A stretch of DNA of 64,000 nt from Catenuloplanes niger (GTDB lineage: Bacteria > Actinomycetota > Actinomycetes > Mycobacteriales > Micromonosporaceae), in assembly GCF_031458255.1 (NCBI RefSeq), contig NZ_JAVDYC010000001.1:3109001-3173000 (forward strand). Direction: 5' to 3'. Positions 20,565-29,219 of the stretch are shown piece after piece. Both the position numbers and the translations under genes were made by a program. The notes beneath the pieces are model-generated. The model was not told the DNA's origin. It made no database searches and was given only the letters and a program-made list of their open reading frames with translations. The stretch's first letter is position 1. Each line of letters starts with the position of its first letter.

Positions 20565-21185
20565 TCAGGCCTCGAGTGAGAGGACGCCGTAGTCGTAGCC
20601 GCGGCGCCGGTAGACGACGCTCGGGCGGCCGGTCTCCTTGTCCATGAAGAGATAGAAGTCGTGCCCGACGAGTTCCATCTGGAACAGCGCGTCGTCCACG
20701 CTCATCGGGATCGACGAATGCTCCTTCTCGCGGACGACGTGCCAGGGCTGATCGTCGTCGAGCTCGGGCTCGGGCTCGCGCTCACTGACCAGGGTGGCGG
20801 ACCCGCCACCCAGCGGGGCGAAGCCTTCGGCCGGAAGCCCGGCGGTCGCGGCGGCGACCGAGACCGGGGTGCGGCGGCCGCGGTGCACGCGGCGGCGGTC
20901 GGCGGACCGGCGGAGCCGGGTCTCGAGCTTGGTGATGGCGCTGTCCAGGGCGCTGTAGAAGTCGGCGGCACATGCCTCGGCGCGGATCACCGGGCCGCGG
21001 GAAACGACGGTGATCTCGACTCGCTGGCAGTGATCGGATTGGCGCGGATTGCGCTCGTGAAACAGCTCGACGTCGACGCGGATGAGTTTCTGGTCGTAAC
21101 GCTCGATTTTTTCGAGCTTCTCGGCGACGTGTACCCGGTAGTGGTCCGGCACCTCAACGTTCCGACCCTTGACGACAATGTCCAC
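20565..21185 (-). CDS. hpf: Ribosome hibernation promoting factor, long form
   Basis: 206-residue long-form HPF, which binds the decoding centre and promotes 100S ribosome dimers in stationary phase or stress. The N-terminal S30AE domain (MDIVVKGRNVEVPDHYR to about residue 100) is followed by an acidic linker. The C-terminal dimerisation domain (about 145-206) contains SVDDALFQMELVGHDFYLF and ends near SVVYRRRGYDYGVLSL. GTG 21185 has GGGGGAGG upstream. A sigma-B/F-like promoter sequence lies about 325 nt upstream. Corresponds to M. tuberculosis Rv3241c by position. Confidence 0.95.
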   Translation of the reverse strand: MDIVVKGRNVEVPDHYRVHVAEKLEKIERYDQKLIRVDVELFHERNPRQSDHCQRVEITVVSRGPVIRAEACAADFYSALDSAITKLETRLRRSADRRRVHRGRRTPVSVAAATAGLPAEGFAPLGGGSATLVSEREPEPELDDDQPWHVVREKEHSSIPMSVDDALFQMELVGHDFYLFMDKETGRPSVVYRRRGYDYGVLSLEA

Positions 21186-21526
21186 GCGTGACCTCCCCCT
21201 GATCGATCCTGCGGGACCACCGGAGCTCCGGCGGCCACAGATCTGGGCTTGAACTGGTCTGACGAGGCGGAGGACGGTCCGGCGCGGTCGCGAGCATGCC
21301 GGCGGCGCGCTGGGGAACTTCTCGACCGACCTCCGAAAACGCGGCGTAGCCTCCTCTCGGCGGGCGGCCTGGCCTGCGCGGCCAGCCGCGGTGCCGGCCG
21401 ATGTGGCCGGCCGCTGTGCCGGCCGGCGTGGCCCGCACTGCGGCTGGCCGACGTGGCCGACGGAGGCACGCAGCAGCGGCCCCCAGCGGCGGCAGATCTT
21501 GGGGTCATACCCCCGCTATACAAACG
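21186..21526. other. hpf upstream/leader interval
   Basis: This 341-nt stretch has no supported gene. It contains short CCGGC-rich repeats (about 21390-21450: alternating GTGCCGGCCG and TGGCCG blocks) that could fold, and it would be the 5' leader if transcription starts at the candidate stress promoter at 21507-21532. Confidence 0.5.
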
Positions 21527-21532
21527 CTAACC
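21507..21532 (-). promoter_or_regulatory. Candidate stress-sigma (SigB/SigF-type) promoter for hpf
   Basis: On the minus strand GGTTAG (21532-21527) and GGGTAT (21512-21507) are 14 nt apart, resembling GNTT-N14-16-GGGTAT promoters of actinobacterial general-stress sigma factors. The -35 element overlaps the comF stop codon. Confidence 0.4.
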
Positions 21533-22354
21533 CGTGTTCCGCCCGGCGTCACGCTCCGTTCCCAAGACCGTGTCGAGAAGATTCGCGCATCCGGCACGTT
21601 CGGGGGACAAAGGCGTTCGCCTCAACGTTGCGGCGAGCACGGCGGCACCGGTCACGGCCACGCCGGCCGCCCGCAGCCGCTCCGCGATCACCGCGAGCGT
21701 CGCCCCGGTGGTGACGATGTCGTCGACCAGAATCGTCGTCCCGGGCGTGTCGCGCAGCCGGTCCGCCGCCCGGGCGCGGAGCCGGAACTTGGCCGTCGCC
21801 TCGGCCATCCGCCCGGCCGCGGACAGCCGCGTCGAGTCCGCGGCGGACCGCGCGGCGAGCGGGCGGGCCAGCGTGGTGCGCACCCCCGCGTCGCGCAGCC
21901 GGGTCGCGGCCCAGCCGGCCAGCGCGGCGAGGTGGTCGCCCTGCCGCTCCCGGACGGCCCGCGGCGTGGACGGGACCGGCACCAGCACCACGGCCGGGGC
22001 GGGCGCGGCCGCGGCGATCACGTCGCCGAGCAGCAGGCCCAGCGGGCGGGCCAGCGCGCGGCGGCCACGCTCCTTGTAGTCGAGCAGCGCGGCGCGCAGC
22101 ACCCCCGCGTACGGCCCGAGCGCGGCGCACGGCGGGAAGCCGGGCGGTGCCGGGTCCGGCCCGGTGGCGAACGGCGTGAGCGCACGCAGCGCGGCCGCGC
22201 AGTCGGCGCACACGGCACGGCGCAGCGCCCGGCCGGTGGCGCCGCAGCCGGCACAGGCGGACGGCAGCACCAGGTCGGTCAGCGTCGCCCAGAGCCCGGC
22301 GGCCGCCGGACCTCCCGGTGCGCCGGCGTCGCGCCGCACGGATGACTCACCCAT
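21527..22354 (-). CDS. ComF-family phosphoribosyltransferase-like protein
   Basis: 275-residue protein with an N-terminal zinc-finger-like segment (CAGCGATG and VCADCAAAL) and a C-terminal type-I PRTase domain. The PRPP-binding signature is TTILVDDIVTTGATL, with two acidic residues and the TTGAT loop. In naturally competent bacteria ComF serves DNA uptake; in actinobacteria its role is unknown. Start: ATG 22354 or the adjacent GTG 22357, which is 6 nt after TATCCT (22369-22364). An IS110-type element now ends just upstream of this promoter box. Corresponds by position to Rv3242c. Confidence 0.9.
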   Translation of the reverse strand: MGESSVRRDAGAPGGPAAAGLWATLTDLVLPSACAGCGATGRALRRAVCADCAAALRALTPFATGPDPAPPGFPPCAALGPYAGVLRAALLDYKERGRRALARPLGLLLGDVIAAAAPAPAVVLVPVPSTPRAVRERQGDHLAALAGWAATRLRDAGVRTTLARPLAARSAADSTRLSAAGRMAEATAKFRLRARAADRLRDTPGTTILVDDIVTTGATLAVIAERLRAAGVAVTGAAVLAATLRRTPLSPERAGCANLLDTVLGTERDAGRNTG

Positions 22355-22369
22355 CACCCCGGAAGGATA

Positions 22370-22381
22370 GGGGTTGATCAA
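22370..22381. repeat. 12-bp direct repeat, left flank of IS110 element
   Basis: GGGGTTGATCAA, identical to 23841-23852. Each copy is followed within 10 nt by a run of 8-10 G. The copies bracket the transposase gene and its non-coding 5' end, so they mark or lie next to the element ends. Confidence 0.7.
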
Positions 22382-22413
22382 TAAATCCGGGGGGGGTGTC
22401 CCTATGGTTTTCG

Positions 22414-23619
22414 TCAAGCCTCAGGGGCAGATTCCTTGGTTGTTTTGGGCTGGTACGGGGTTTTGGTGCGGAGCATGGCGTGGAGGACGTCGGCGCGGCG
22501 GCGGGCGAGGCAGATGATGGCGGCGTTGTGTTTCTTGCCCTCAGCGCGTTTGCGGTCGTAGTAGGCCCTGGATGGTGGGTGGGACAGCGACGCGAACGCG
22601 GCGAGGAAGAACGCGCGTTTGAGCTGCTTGTTCCCGGATTTCGGCGGGTGTTCGCCGCGGATCGAGCTGCCGGAACGCCGCGTCACGGGCGCGAGCCCGG
22701 CGTAGGCGGCGAGGTGCCCTGCGGTCTTGAACGCGGTGGCGTCGCCGACTTCGAGGAGTATCCGGGCGCCGGTCCTGACGCCGATGCCGGGCATCGAGGT
22801 CAGGACCTCGGCGAGAGGGTGGGCATCAAGCATCCGTTCGACCTCGTCCGCGACCTGGTCACGCTGCTGCATGGCCTGCCGGAGGCTGTCGGCGAGTCGG
22901 GGCAGGACGGTCTCGGCGGCGGTGGTGCCGGGGACGGTGACGGTCTGCTCGTCCAGCGCGGCCAGGACCTGCTCGATGAGCCGGGCTCCCATCCGTGGCG
23001 CCTTCGGGGCGACGATCGAGGTGAGGTCGCGCCGGCCGGTCGTGCGCAGCCCAGCGGGGCCGCCGCAACGGGACAGCAGTTCCAGCACCGCTGGGTGGGT
23101 GACTTTGGGGCCGAGGATGCGTTCCAGTGGCGGGTGGATCTGGGTGAGCAGGCCGCGGATGCGGTTGCTGATCCGGGTGGCCTCGCCGGCCAGGTCGTCG
23201 TCGTAGCCGATCAGGACCTCCAGCTCGGCGAGGGTCTCGTCGCCGGTGTCGACGCGGCGCAGGGTGTGGGGCAGGGTGCGGGCGGCGTCGGCGATGACGT
23301 AGGCGTCTCTGGCGTCGGTCTTGGCCGTGCCGGGGTGGAGGTCGGCGAGGCGGCGCATCGCGAGTCCGGGCAGGTAGGCGACCTGGCAGCCGGTGGCGCG
23401 GGCGACCGCGACGGGCAGGGCGCCGATCGAGGCGGGCTGATCGACGACGACCAGGACCCGGCCGTGCCGGGCGAGTTTGGTGAACAGGGTCTTCAGACGT
23501 TTCTCGGTGTTCGGCAGCGGCGCATCGTGCAGCCGCTTTCCGTCCCGGCCGAGGGCGACCGCGTGGTGGTCGCTCTTGCCGACGTCGAGCCCGAGGAACA
23601 CGTCGTACTCGTTGTGCAC
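22414..23619 (-). CDS. IS110-family transposase (DEDD recombinase)
   Basis: 401-residue bridge-RNA-type recombinase. The N-terminal RuvC-like DEDD domain has D12 (VFLGLDVGKSDH), D60 (VVVDQPASIGAL), D102 and D105 (AKTDARDA). The C-terminal Tnp20 domain has SMPGIGVRTGARILLEVGD and AAYAGLAPVTRRSGSSIRG with the conserved serine. Position 60 is Asp where many members have Glu, as in the DQPAS subgroup common in actinomycetes. GTG 23619 with GGAAGG 8 nt upstream; the frame is open further upstream but that part belongs to the non-coding end. It appears intact. Confidence 0.95.
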   Translation of the reverse strand: MHNEYDVFLGLDVGKSDHHAVALGRDGKRLHDAPLPNTEKRLKTLFTKLARHGRVLVVVDQPASIGALPVAVARATGCQVAYLPGLAMRRLADLHPGTAKTDARDAYVIADAARTLPHTLRRVDTGDETLAELEVLIGYDDDLAGEATRISNRIRGLLTQIHPPLERILGPKVTHPAVLELLSRCGGPAGLRTTGRRDLTSIVAPKAPRMGARLIEQVLAALDEQTVTVPGTTAAETVLPRLADSLRQAMQQRDQVADEVERMLDAHPLAEVLTSMPGIGVRTGARILLEVGDATAFKTAGHLAAYAGLAPVTRRSGSSIRGEHPPKSGNKQLKRAFFLAAFASLSHPPSRAYYDRKRAEGKKHNAAIICLARRRADVLHAMLRTKTPYQPKTTKESAPEA

Positions 23620-23850
23620 CGCATGCCTTCCATCACCGCAGGTCAACCGGGGTCCAGTCGCGGTCGGGCGTCGAACTGCCGGCACCCACGTTACGAAGAG
23701 ACCAACCCCAGCAAGCGGGGCGGCCGGGTCCCTATTCAGCGGTCCGTCGACGCCACCCGACCCGGCGGCAACACCCCCCGGATCATGCGTACGACAGGGG
23801 GAAAGAGCCATACCGAGCCGAGCGACCAAACAACCCCGAAGGGGTTGATC
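23620..23850 (-). ncRNA. Candidate IS110 bridge RNA region
   Basis: The 5' non-coding end of the element, upstream of the transposase on the same strand, is where IS110-group elements encode their bridge RNA. On the minus strand it begins with a perfect hairpin (CAACCCC-TTC-GGGGTTG, plus positions 23831-23847) and is followed by GC-rich segments able to pair. Exact RNA ends and the target and donor loops are not resolved here. Confidence 0.4.
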
Positions 23851-23877
23851 AAAAAGGTAACGGGGGGGGGGCGTGCC

Positions 23878-25713
23878 TCACTCCAGGAAGAACGGGGCGC
23901 TGATCCGGCTGGAGACCGCGTCCGGCGGTGGCTGCGCGAGCTGCGTGGGCTCGATCCGGTTGGAGCTGAACAGCAGGCTGTAGGGGATGTTGTTCGCGAC
24001 GTAGGCGGCCTGGCTGCCCCCGCTGCCGTTCGGCCGGATCGGGTTCAGCGGGTACGCCGCGAGGTAGGTGACCTGCGCCGAGCCGAGGTCGGTCACCCGG
24101 TCCTGCTCGTCGATGCCGTCCACCGTGACCTCGGCGATCGCGCTCTGTCCCGACTTCCGGCCGGCCACGATCAGCCGGTCCTCGGCCGCGAAGTCCACCG
24201 CCGTGATGCCGGTCAGCGACATCGGCACCTCGCGGACCACGGTGCCGGCCTTCACGCTGGTCTCCGTGCGGGTCAGCGTGGTGACGAACACCCGGCCGCC
24301 GGCGACCAGCGCGATCCGCTGGCCGTCGTAGGACACCGCCATCGCGGAGATCCCCGGACCGGGCAGGCTGCTCACCGGCACGGAGGTGAGCTCCGGTTCC
24401 TGCGTGCCGAACTGCTGCAGCCGCCCGTTCACCAGGATCAGCCCGACCAGGCTCTCCGGCTGCTGGTCCGCGGCCGGCCCCGGCGCCCAGAGCCAGGCCG
24501 GGCGGCCGGCCTGGTCGTCGCCGAGCGGGATCCGCAGCACCCGGCCGGGGATCTCCGCGTTCACCACCAGCTCGCGGCCCTGGCCGTTGCCGCGGTCGCG
24601 CACCCACGCGCCGACCGTGCGCTGGCCGAACCGCGAGTACGACGCGAGGCTGACGCCGGAGTTCGTCTCCGCGGTCGCCAGCGGCACGTCACCGGCCGGC
24701 CCGGGCGTCTGGCTGCCGCTCATCCGCACGATCCGCCCGTCGTAGAGGGCGAACCGGTTCGGGTCGTCGATCAGCGCGGACGACGGGTTCGCGGCCAGCA
24801 CCCGGGCGTCGCCGGTGAACGCGGCCCGCGCCTGGCCCTCCACCTTGACCTGCACGCCACCGCCGGCGTAGTCGCGCAGCGTCCAGAACAGCTGCGCGCC
24901 GAGCCGCCAGATCGCGTCGTCGTCCAGCGCGCCGGCCTCGGCGCTGAGGTTGACCTCCAGCGGGTCGTCGCCGACCACCTTCGGCACGTTGCCCTTGGGC
25001 TTGACGTTCGCCGGGAGGCCGTCGGTCGCGACGCCGAGCAGCGCGGACGGCCCGGCGCCGAGCCACTCCAGCAGCTCCGTCGGGCGGCGCTCGGCGGACA
25101 CGCTCAGCGACAGCCAGCGCAGGTCCGGCACGAGCGCGGTGCGCTCCTTGTTCCAGAAGTAGACCGGCGTGCTGGTGTAGCGCCGCTCCAGCTCCGCGGC
25201 CGAGAGCAGCAGCAGCGGCGGCGGATCCAGCACCCACCAACCGGTCTGGCCGGGGAGCTGGCCGACCGTGAACGTGTACTTCGTGTCGTCGTTGTTCGGC
25301 GGCTCCACCGAGCCGTTCGGATTGAGCACCCCGAGGTGCTGCACGGTGAGCTCGGCCGTGGAGAACGGTTCCGCCTCCGTGATGACCGCACGGACCGGCA
25401 CCCGGACCACGTTGATGTCGTTGGACGGCTTCCACGCCGCCCGCCGGTCCGGCGCGACGAACGACCGGGCCCGGTCCACGGCCTGCTCCGGGTCGCCGGC
25501 CGCGGCCGCCAGGAACGACGTGACCAGCGCCTCGGCCGTACCCGTGGGCGAGTTGTCGCGGACCGCCGGCGTGATCGTGTCGACGCCGCCCGGCGCGTCC
25601 GGCGACGGCTTCTCGCCGTGCACCTGCACGTCGGTCGAGCCGGGGATGCCGCAGCCGGTCAGCCCGGAGGCGGCCAGCAGCGCGGCCAGGACGGTCGCTG
25701 TGACCCTTCTCAC
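23878..25713 (-). CDS. lpqB: Lipoprotein LpqB (MtrAB accessory)
   Basis: 611-residue lipoprotein. The N-terminus MRRVTATVLAALLAASG ends at lipobox LTGC, so it is exported and lipidated. A GerMN domain (about 200-310) and a C-terminal beta-propeller (about 330-600) follow, the standard LpqB layout. In mycobacteria LpqB interacts with the sensor MtrB and modulates MtrA phosphorylation. GTG 25713 overlaps the mtrB stop by 4 nt (GTGA), showing translational coupling in the mtrA-mtrB-lpqB operon. Confidence 0.96.
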   Translation of the reverse strand: MRRVTATVLAALLAASGLTGCGIPGSTDVQVHGEKPSPDAPGGVDTITPAVRDNSPTGTAEALVTSFLAAAAGDPEQAVDRARSFVAPDRRAAWKPSNDINVVRVPVRAVITEAEPFSTAELTVQHLGVLNPNGSVEPPNNDDTKYTFTVGQLPGQTGWWVLDPPPLLLLSAAELERRYTSTPVYFWNKERTALVPDLRWLSLSVSAERRPTELLEWLGAGPSALLGVATDGLPANVKPKGNVPKVVGDDPLEVNLSAEAGALDDDAIWRLGAQLFWTLRDYAGGGVQVKVEGQARAAFTGDARVLAANPSSALIDDPNRFALYDGRIVRMSGSQTPGPAGDVPLATAETNSGVSLASYSRFGQRTVGAWVRDRGNGQGRELVVNAEIPGRVLRIPLGDDQAGRPAWLWAPGPAADQQPESLVGLILVNGRLQQFGTQEPELTSVPVSSLPGPGISAMAVSYDGQRIALVAGGRVFVTTLTRTETSVKAGTVVREVPMSLTGITAVDFAAEDRLIVAGRKSGQSAIAEVTVDGIDEQDRVTDLGSAQVTYLAAYPLNPIRPNGSGGSQAAYVANNIPYSLLFSSNRIEPTQLAQPPPDAVSSRISAPFFLE

Positions 25714-27473
25714 GACTGCGCCTCCTCGGCGATTCGGCGCAGCTCGCTCACGGTCAGCGGGGACTCGGTCACGCGGGGCGGCAGGTCGTCCGGGACCAGG
25801 CGCAACGGCGCCGCGGTGAGCCGGTCACCGGCCCGGCAGGGCAGCGTCAGGCGGAACTGCGCGCCGGCGCCGGGAGCACCCCACGCCTCCAGCCAGCCGC
25901 CGTGCAGGCGCGCGTCCTCCAGGCTGATCGACAGGCCGAGGCCGGTGCCGCCGGTCTGCCGCGCCCGCGACGGGTCCGCCCGCCAGAAACGGTTGAAGAC
26001 CAGCTTCTCCTCCCCCGGCTTCAGTCCCACGCCGTGGTCGCGGACCGTGATCGACACGGCGGACTCGTCCGCGCGCATGCGTACCCGGACCGGCTTGCCC
26101 TCGCCGTGCTCGATCGCGTTGCCGACCAGGTTCCGCAGGATGCGCTCGACCCGGCGCGGATCCACCTCCGCCACCATCGCGGCCTCCGGAAGATCCACAT
26201 CCAGCGGTACGCCGGCGCGCTCGGCCAGCCCGGCCAGCCGCTCGGTCACCCGCTCCACGATCGGGACCAGGTCGGTCGGTTCGGAGTCCAGCATCGCGAA
26301 CCCGGCGTCGAACCGGCTGATCTCCAGCAGGTCGGTCAGCAGGTTCTCGAACCGGTCCAGCTCGTTCTGCAGCAGCTCGGCGCTGCGCGCGACCGCGGGG
26401 TCGAACTCGTCGCGCTCCGCGAAGATCAGGTCGGCTGCCATCCGTACCGTGGTCAGTGGGGTGCGCAGTTCGTGCGAGACGTCCGAGGTGAAGCGGCGCT
26501 GCAGCCGGGACATCTCCTCCAGCCGGACGATCTGCCGCTGCAGGTTCGCCGCCATCTGGTTGAACGACGCGCCGAGCAGCGCCAGGTCGTCCTCACCGTT
26601 GACCGCCATCCGCTGGTCGAGCAGGCCGGCGGACAGCCGCTGCGCGGTGCGGGCCGCGACCCGGACCGGCGTCACCACCAGGCGGGTGACCAGCGCGGTC
26701 AGGATGACCAGCAGCACCACCAGCGCGGCGCCGGTGACCAGCACGGTCGTCCGGATCTCGTTCGCCGCCTGGTCCTCCGCGGTCAGCGGGACCACGTAGT
26801 ACAGCTCGACCTGGCCGAAGCCGGTCAGCACCGGCGTGCCGTAGACCAGGTATTTCTGCGGCTCGCCGCCGTTCAGCGACGCGGTGCGGATCTGCGACGA
26901 CGGCCCCTCGGTGGCGACGCTGGTCTCCAGCTCCCGCGTGATCACCTGGGAGACGTCGTCGACCTGCGGCGCGGTGACCGGCTGCAGGCCGGGCACGCCG
27001 TACGCCCGCAGCGACCAGATCCGGCCGCTGACCTGGCTGGTCTCGCCGCCGACCAGGTAGCCGACCGTGCTGAGCATGGTGCTCTGCAGCTCCGGGTCGA
27101 ACGCCTGGCTGTGCACGCCGAGCTGCGAGTCGGCCCAGATCTCGCCCGCGTTCAGCTGGGCCTCCGCGTTCGCGGTGGCCTGGTCGAGCAGGATCGTGCT
27201 GGCCCGGTTCGCCACCACGAACGCGAACACGCCGACCAGCACGCTGGACGCGATGAGCGTGATGGCGACCATGCGCAGCTGCAGCGAGCGGCGCCAGGCC
27301 TGGCGGGCGACGGCCGCGACCCGGCCGGCGCGCCAGGCGAGCGCGTGCCACCAGCCGCCGACGACCCGGCCGGGGCCGGAGTCGCGCAGCCGGACGAGGG
27401 CAGCACCCAGCGCGGCGGCCGCGCGGGAGTCAGCGAGCCGTCGGATCAGCGTCATGGGAGAGGTGCGGGTCAC
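25710..27473 (-). CDS. mtrB: Sensor histidine kinase MtrB
   Basis: 587-residue membrane kinase. A long cytoplasmic N-terminus (about 1-65) precedes TM1 (ITLIASSVLVGVFAFVVA). An extracytoplasmic sensor domain of about 140 residues follows, then TM2 (VTGAALVVLLVILTALV), HAMP, HisKA with phospho-acceptor His in FTSDVSHELRTPLTT, and HATPase_c with N box NLVGNAIEHGEG and G boxes DHGVGL and GTGLGLSI. It signals to MtrA, controlling cell-wall and division genes. GTG 27473, 13 nt after mtrA; ATG 27455 is an alternative start. Confidence 0.97.
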   Translation of the reverse strand: MTRTSPMTLIRRLADSRAAAALGAALVRLRDSGPGRVVGGWWHALAWRAGRVAAVARQAWRRSLQLRMVAITLIASSVLVGVFAFVVANRASTILLDQATANAEAQLNAGEIWADSQLGVHSQAFDPELQSTMLSTVGYLVGGETSQVSGRIWSLRAYGVPGLQPVTAPQVDDVSQVITRELETSVATEGPSSQIRTASLNGGEPQKYLVYGTPVLTGFGQVELYYVVPLTAEDQAANEIRTTVLVTGAALVVLLVILTALVTRLVVTPVRVAARTAQRLSAGLLDQRMAVNGEDDLALLGASFNQMAANLQRQIVRLEEMSRLQRRFTSDVSHELRTPLTTVRMAADLIFAERDEFDPAVARSAELLQNELDRFENLLTDLLEISRFDAGFAMLDSEPTDLVPIVERVTERLAGLAERAGVPLDVDLPEAAMVAEVDPRRVERILRNLVGNAIEHGEGKPVRVRMRADESAVSITVRDHGVGLKPGEEKLVFNRFWRADPSRARQTGGTGLGLSISLEDARLHGGWLEAWGAPGAGAQFRLTLPCRAGDRLTAAPLRLVPDDLPPRVTESPLTVSELRRIAEEAQS

Positions 27474-27486
27474 AACGCCGTACAGG

Positions 27487-28185
27487 CTAGCCGTTCCCCG
27501 CCTTGTAGCCCACGCCGCGGACGGTCAAGATGATCTCCGGCCGCTCCGGGTCCGGCTCGATCTTGGCGCGCAGCCGCTGGACGTGCACGTTGACCAGGCG
27601 CGTGTCGGCCGCGTGCCGGTAGCCCCAGACCTGCTCCAGCAGCACTTCGCGGGTGAAGACCTGGCGCGGCTTGCGGGCCAGCGCCACCAGCAGGTCGAAC
27701 TCCAGCGGCGTGAGCTTGACCTCCTCGCCGTCCCGGCTGACCGTGTGCGCGGGCACGTCGATCGTGATCTGGTTCGTCGGCGGGCCGATCGTCAGCAGCT
27801 CCGGCGCCGCGTCCTCGCCCCGGCGCAACCGCGCCCGCATGCGCGCGACCAGCTCCTTCGGCTTGAACGGCTTCACCACGTAGTCGTCGGCGCCGGACTC
27901 CAGGCCGAGGACCACGTCGACGGTGTCGCTCTTCGCGGTCAGCATCACGATCGGCAGACCGGACTCGGACCGGATCGACCGGCACACGTCGATCCCGCTC
28001 ATGCCGGGCAGCATCAGGTCGAGCAGGACGATGTCCGGCCTGCTCTCGCGGAACGCGGCGAGCGCGCGCTCACCGTCGGACACGAATGACGGCAGAAATC
28101 CCTCGCTGCGCAGAACGATGCCGAGCATCTCCGCCAACGCTGGATCGTCGTCGACCACCAGGACCCGGGCTCTCATGGCGTCCAA
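27487..28185 (-). CDS. mtrA: Response regulator MtrA
   Basis: 232-residue OmpR-type regulator. The receiver domain has the acidic pocket VDDDP and phospho-acceptor D56 in DIVLLDLMLPG; the winged-helix DNA-binding domain includes LTPLEFDLLVALARKPRQVF and VRGVGYKAG. TTG 28185 gives MDAMRARVLVV, aligned with the known mycobacterial N-terminus MDTMRQRILVV and placing the phosphorylated Asp at 56. GGAGG lies 10 nt before the TTG. First gene of the mtrA-mtrB-lpqB operon. Confidence 0.97.
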   Translation of the reverse strand: MDAMRARVLVVDDDPALAEMLGIVLRSEGFLPSFVSDGERALAAFRESRPDIVLLDLMLPGMSGIDVCRSIRSESGLPIVMLTAKSDTVDVVLGLESGADDYVVKPFKPKELVARMRARLRRGEDAAPELLTIGPPTNQITIDVPAHTVSRDGEEVKLTPLEFDLLVALARKPRQVFTREVLLEQVWGYRHAADTRLVNVHVQRLRAKIEPDPERPEIILTVRGVGYKAGNG

Positions 28186-28259
28186 TATCGCACTTCCTCC
28201 CCACGAAGCGCGTGACGCCCGCCGTCGGTTCCTGTCGGCCGTGCGTACCGAATCGGATG

Positions 28260-28265
28260 ATCTTA
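28260..28265 (-). promoter_or_regulatory. mtrA -10 box
   Basis: TAAGAT on the minus strand fits TANNNT. It lies in an unusually AT-rich patch (28258-28290), about 75 nt before the mtrA start. No good -35 match, so it may need an activator. Confidence 0.4.
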
Positions 28266-28367
28266 GGATTTTTCCGGCCTTTTTCCGTGGACCCGGGCAC
28301 CCGGCGCCGGGCGTGTGCGGGCGTGCCAGGATTGCCCCAGCAATCCCCGCCTCAGGGAGCCCTCGGT

Positions 28368-29219
28368 TTGGATCACGCCGGCCCGTCCGCCGCGCTTCCG
28401 CAGCGTCCCCTCACCGTCGGTGAGCTGCTGGACGCCGCGGTCGGCGTGCTGCGCGACAACGCCCGCGCCCTGCTGCCGGCCGGCCTGCTGCTGGCCGCCA
28501 CCGAGCAGGTCGCGCTCGCCCCGGTTCGGGCCTGGGCCAACGCGCGCCCGCCGACGTACGTACCGCAGTGGGAGGATCTCGACCGGTTCTGGGTCCTGCT
28601 GGTGGTCGGCGCGGCCACCGAGGCCGTCGTGATCATGCTGCTCGGCGGGTTCGCCGCGCGCGCCGCGTCGGCCGCGCTGCTCGGCACCCGGCTGCCGGCC
28701 CGCCGGGTGCTCACCCCGCGCGGTGCCCGGCTCGGCCCGATCGTGCTGGTCGCGGCGCTGACCGGCCTGCTCACGCTGTTCGCCGGATCGACGGTCGCGC
28801 TGTGGCCGATCGTCTACGGGCTGACCGGTCTGATCATCCCGGTGCTGGTGGTGGACCGGCTGCCGGCCGGGCGCGCGGCGCTGCGCGGGCTGTCCATCGC
28901 GACCCGGCACGGCGCGCGCGGGCTCTGGGTCCGGCTGCTCGGCGCGGCCGGGTGGCTGGCCATGCGGATCGCGCTCGCGGTCTCCGGCGTCTACACGATG
29001 GACCTGCTCGGGCTCACCGATCCGGCCTGGGCCGCACCGCTCGGCTTCGTGGTCTGGACGCTGGCGAACACGATCGCGTACCCGACGCTCGCCTGCCTGG
29101 ACGCGGTCGTCTACCTGGAGGCCCGGATGCGCACCGAGGGACTGGACATCCGGCTGGCCCGGGCCCGCACGCACGGGCCCGTCACGCCGGCGGCGCTGGC
29201 CCAGGGGGCACTGCCGTGA
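28368..29219 (+). CDS. Multi-pass membrane protein upstream of the DUF4129/MoxR operon
   Basis: 283-residue protein. It starts LDHAGPSAALPQRPLTVGEL, with a soluble start containing LTVGELLDAAVGVLRDNARAL. About six hydrophobic segments follow, including WVLLVVGAATEAVVIMLLGG and IVYGLTGLIIPVLVVDRL. The first motif resembles glycerophosphoryl-diester-phosphodiesterase-type membrane domains, but no catalytic residues are seen. TTG 28368 has AGGGAG 9 nt upstream. It heads a run of genes overlapping by 4 nt, so it is the first gene of the MoxR/DUF58 operon, divergent from mtrA. Confidence 0.75.
   Translation: MDHAGPSAALPQRPLTVGELLDAAVGVLRDNARALLPAGLLLAATEQVALAPVRAWANARPPTYVPQWEDLDRFWVLLVVGAATEAVVIMLLGGFAARAASAALLGTRLPARRVLTPRGARLGPIVLVAALTGLLTLFAGSTVALWPIVYGLTGLIIPVLVVDRLPAGRAALRGLSIATRHGARGLWVRLLGAAGWLAMRIALAVSGVYTMDLLGLTDPAWAAPLGFVVWTLANTIAYPTLACLDAVVYLEARMRTEGLDIRLARARTHGPVTPAALAQGALP

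Larger units (their letters stand above)
22382..23852 (-). mobile_element. IS110-family insertion sequence (ends approximate)
   Basis: About 1.47-kb element between lpqB and comF, made of one IS110-type transposase and a roughly 230-nt non-coding region at its 5' end. No long terminal inverted repeats are seen, as expected for IS110. The 12-bp repeat GGGGTTGATCAA occurs at both edges (22370 and 23841). The exact ends cannot be fixed without an empty-site sequence. Confidence 0.8.

Noticed and set aside
22396-26799. 1,467-codon plus-strand frame over the IS110, lpqB and mtrB region
   Set aside because: Antisense to three well-defined proteins; no protein-like features.
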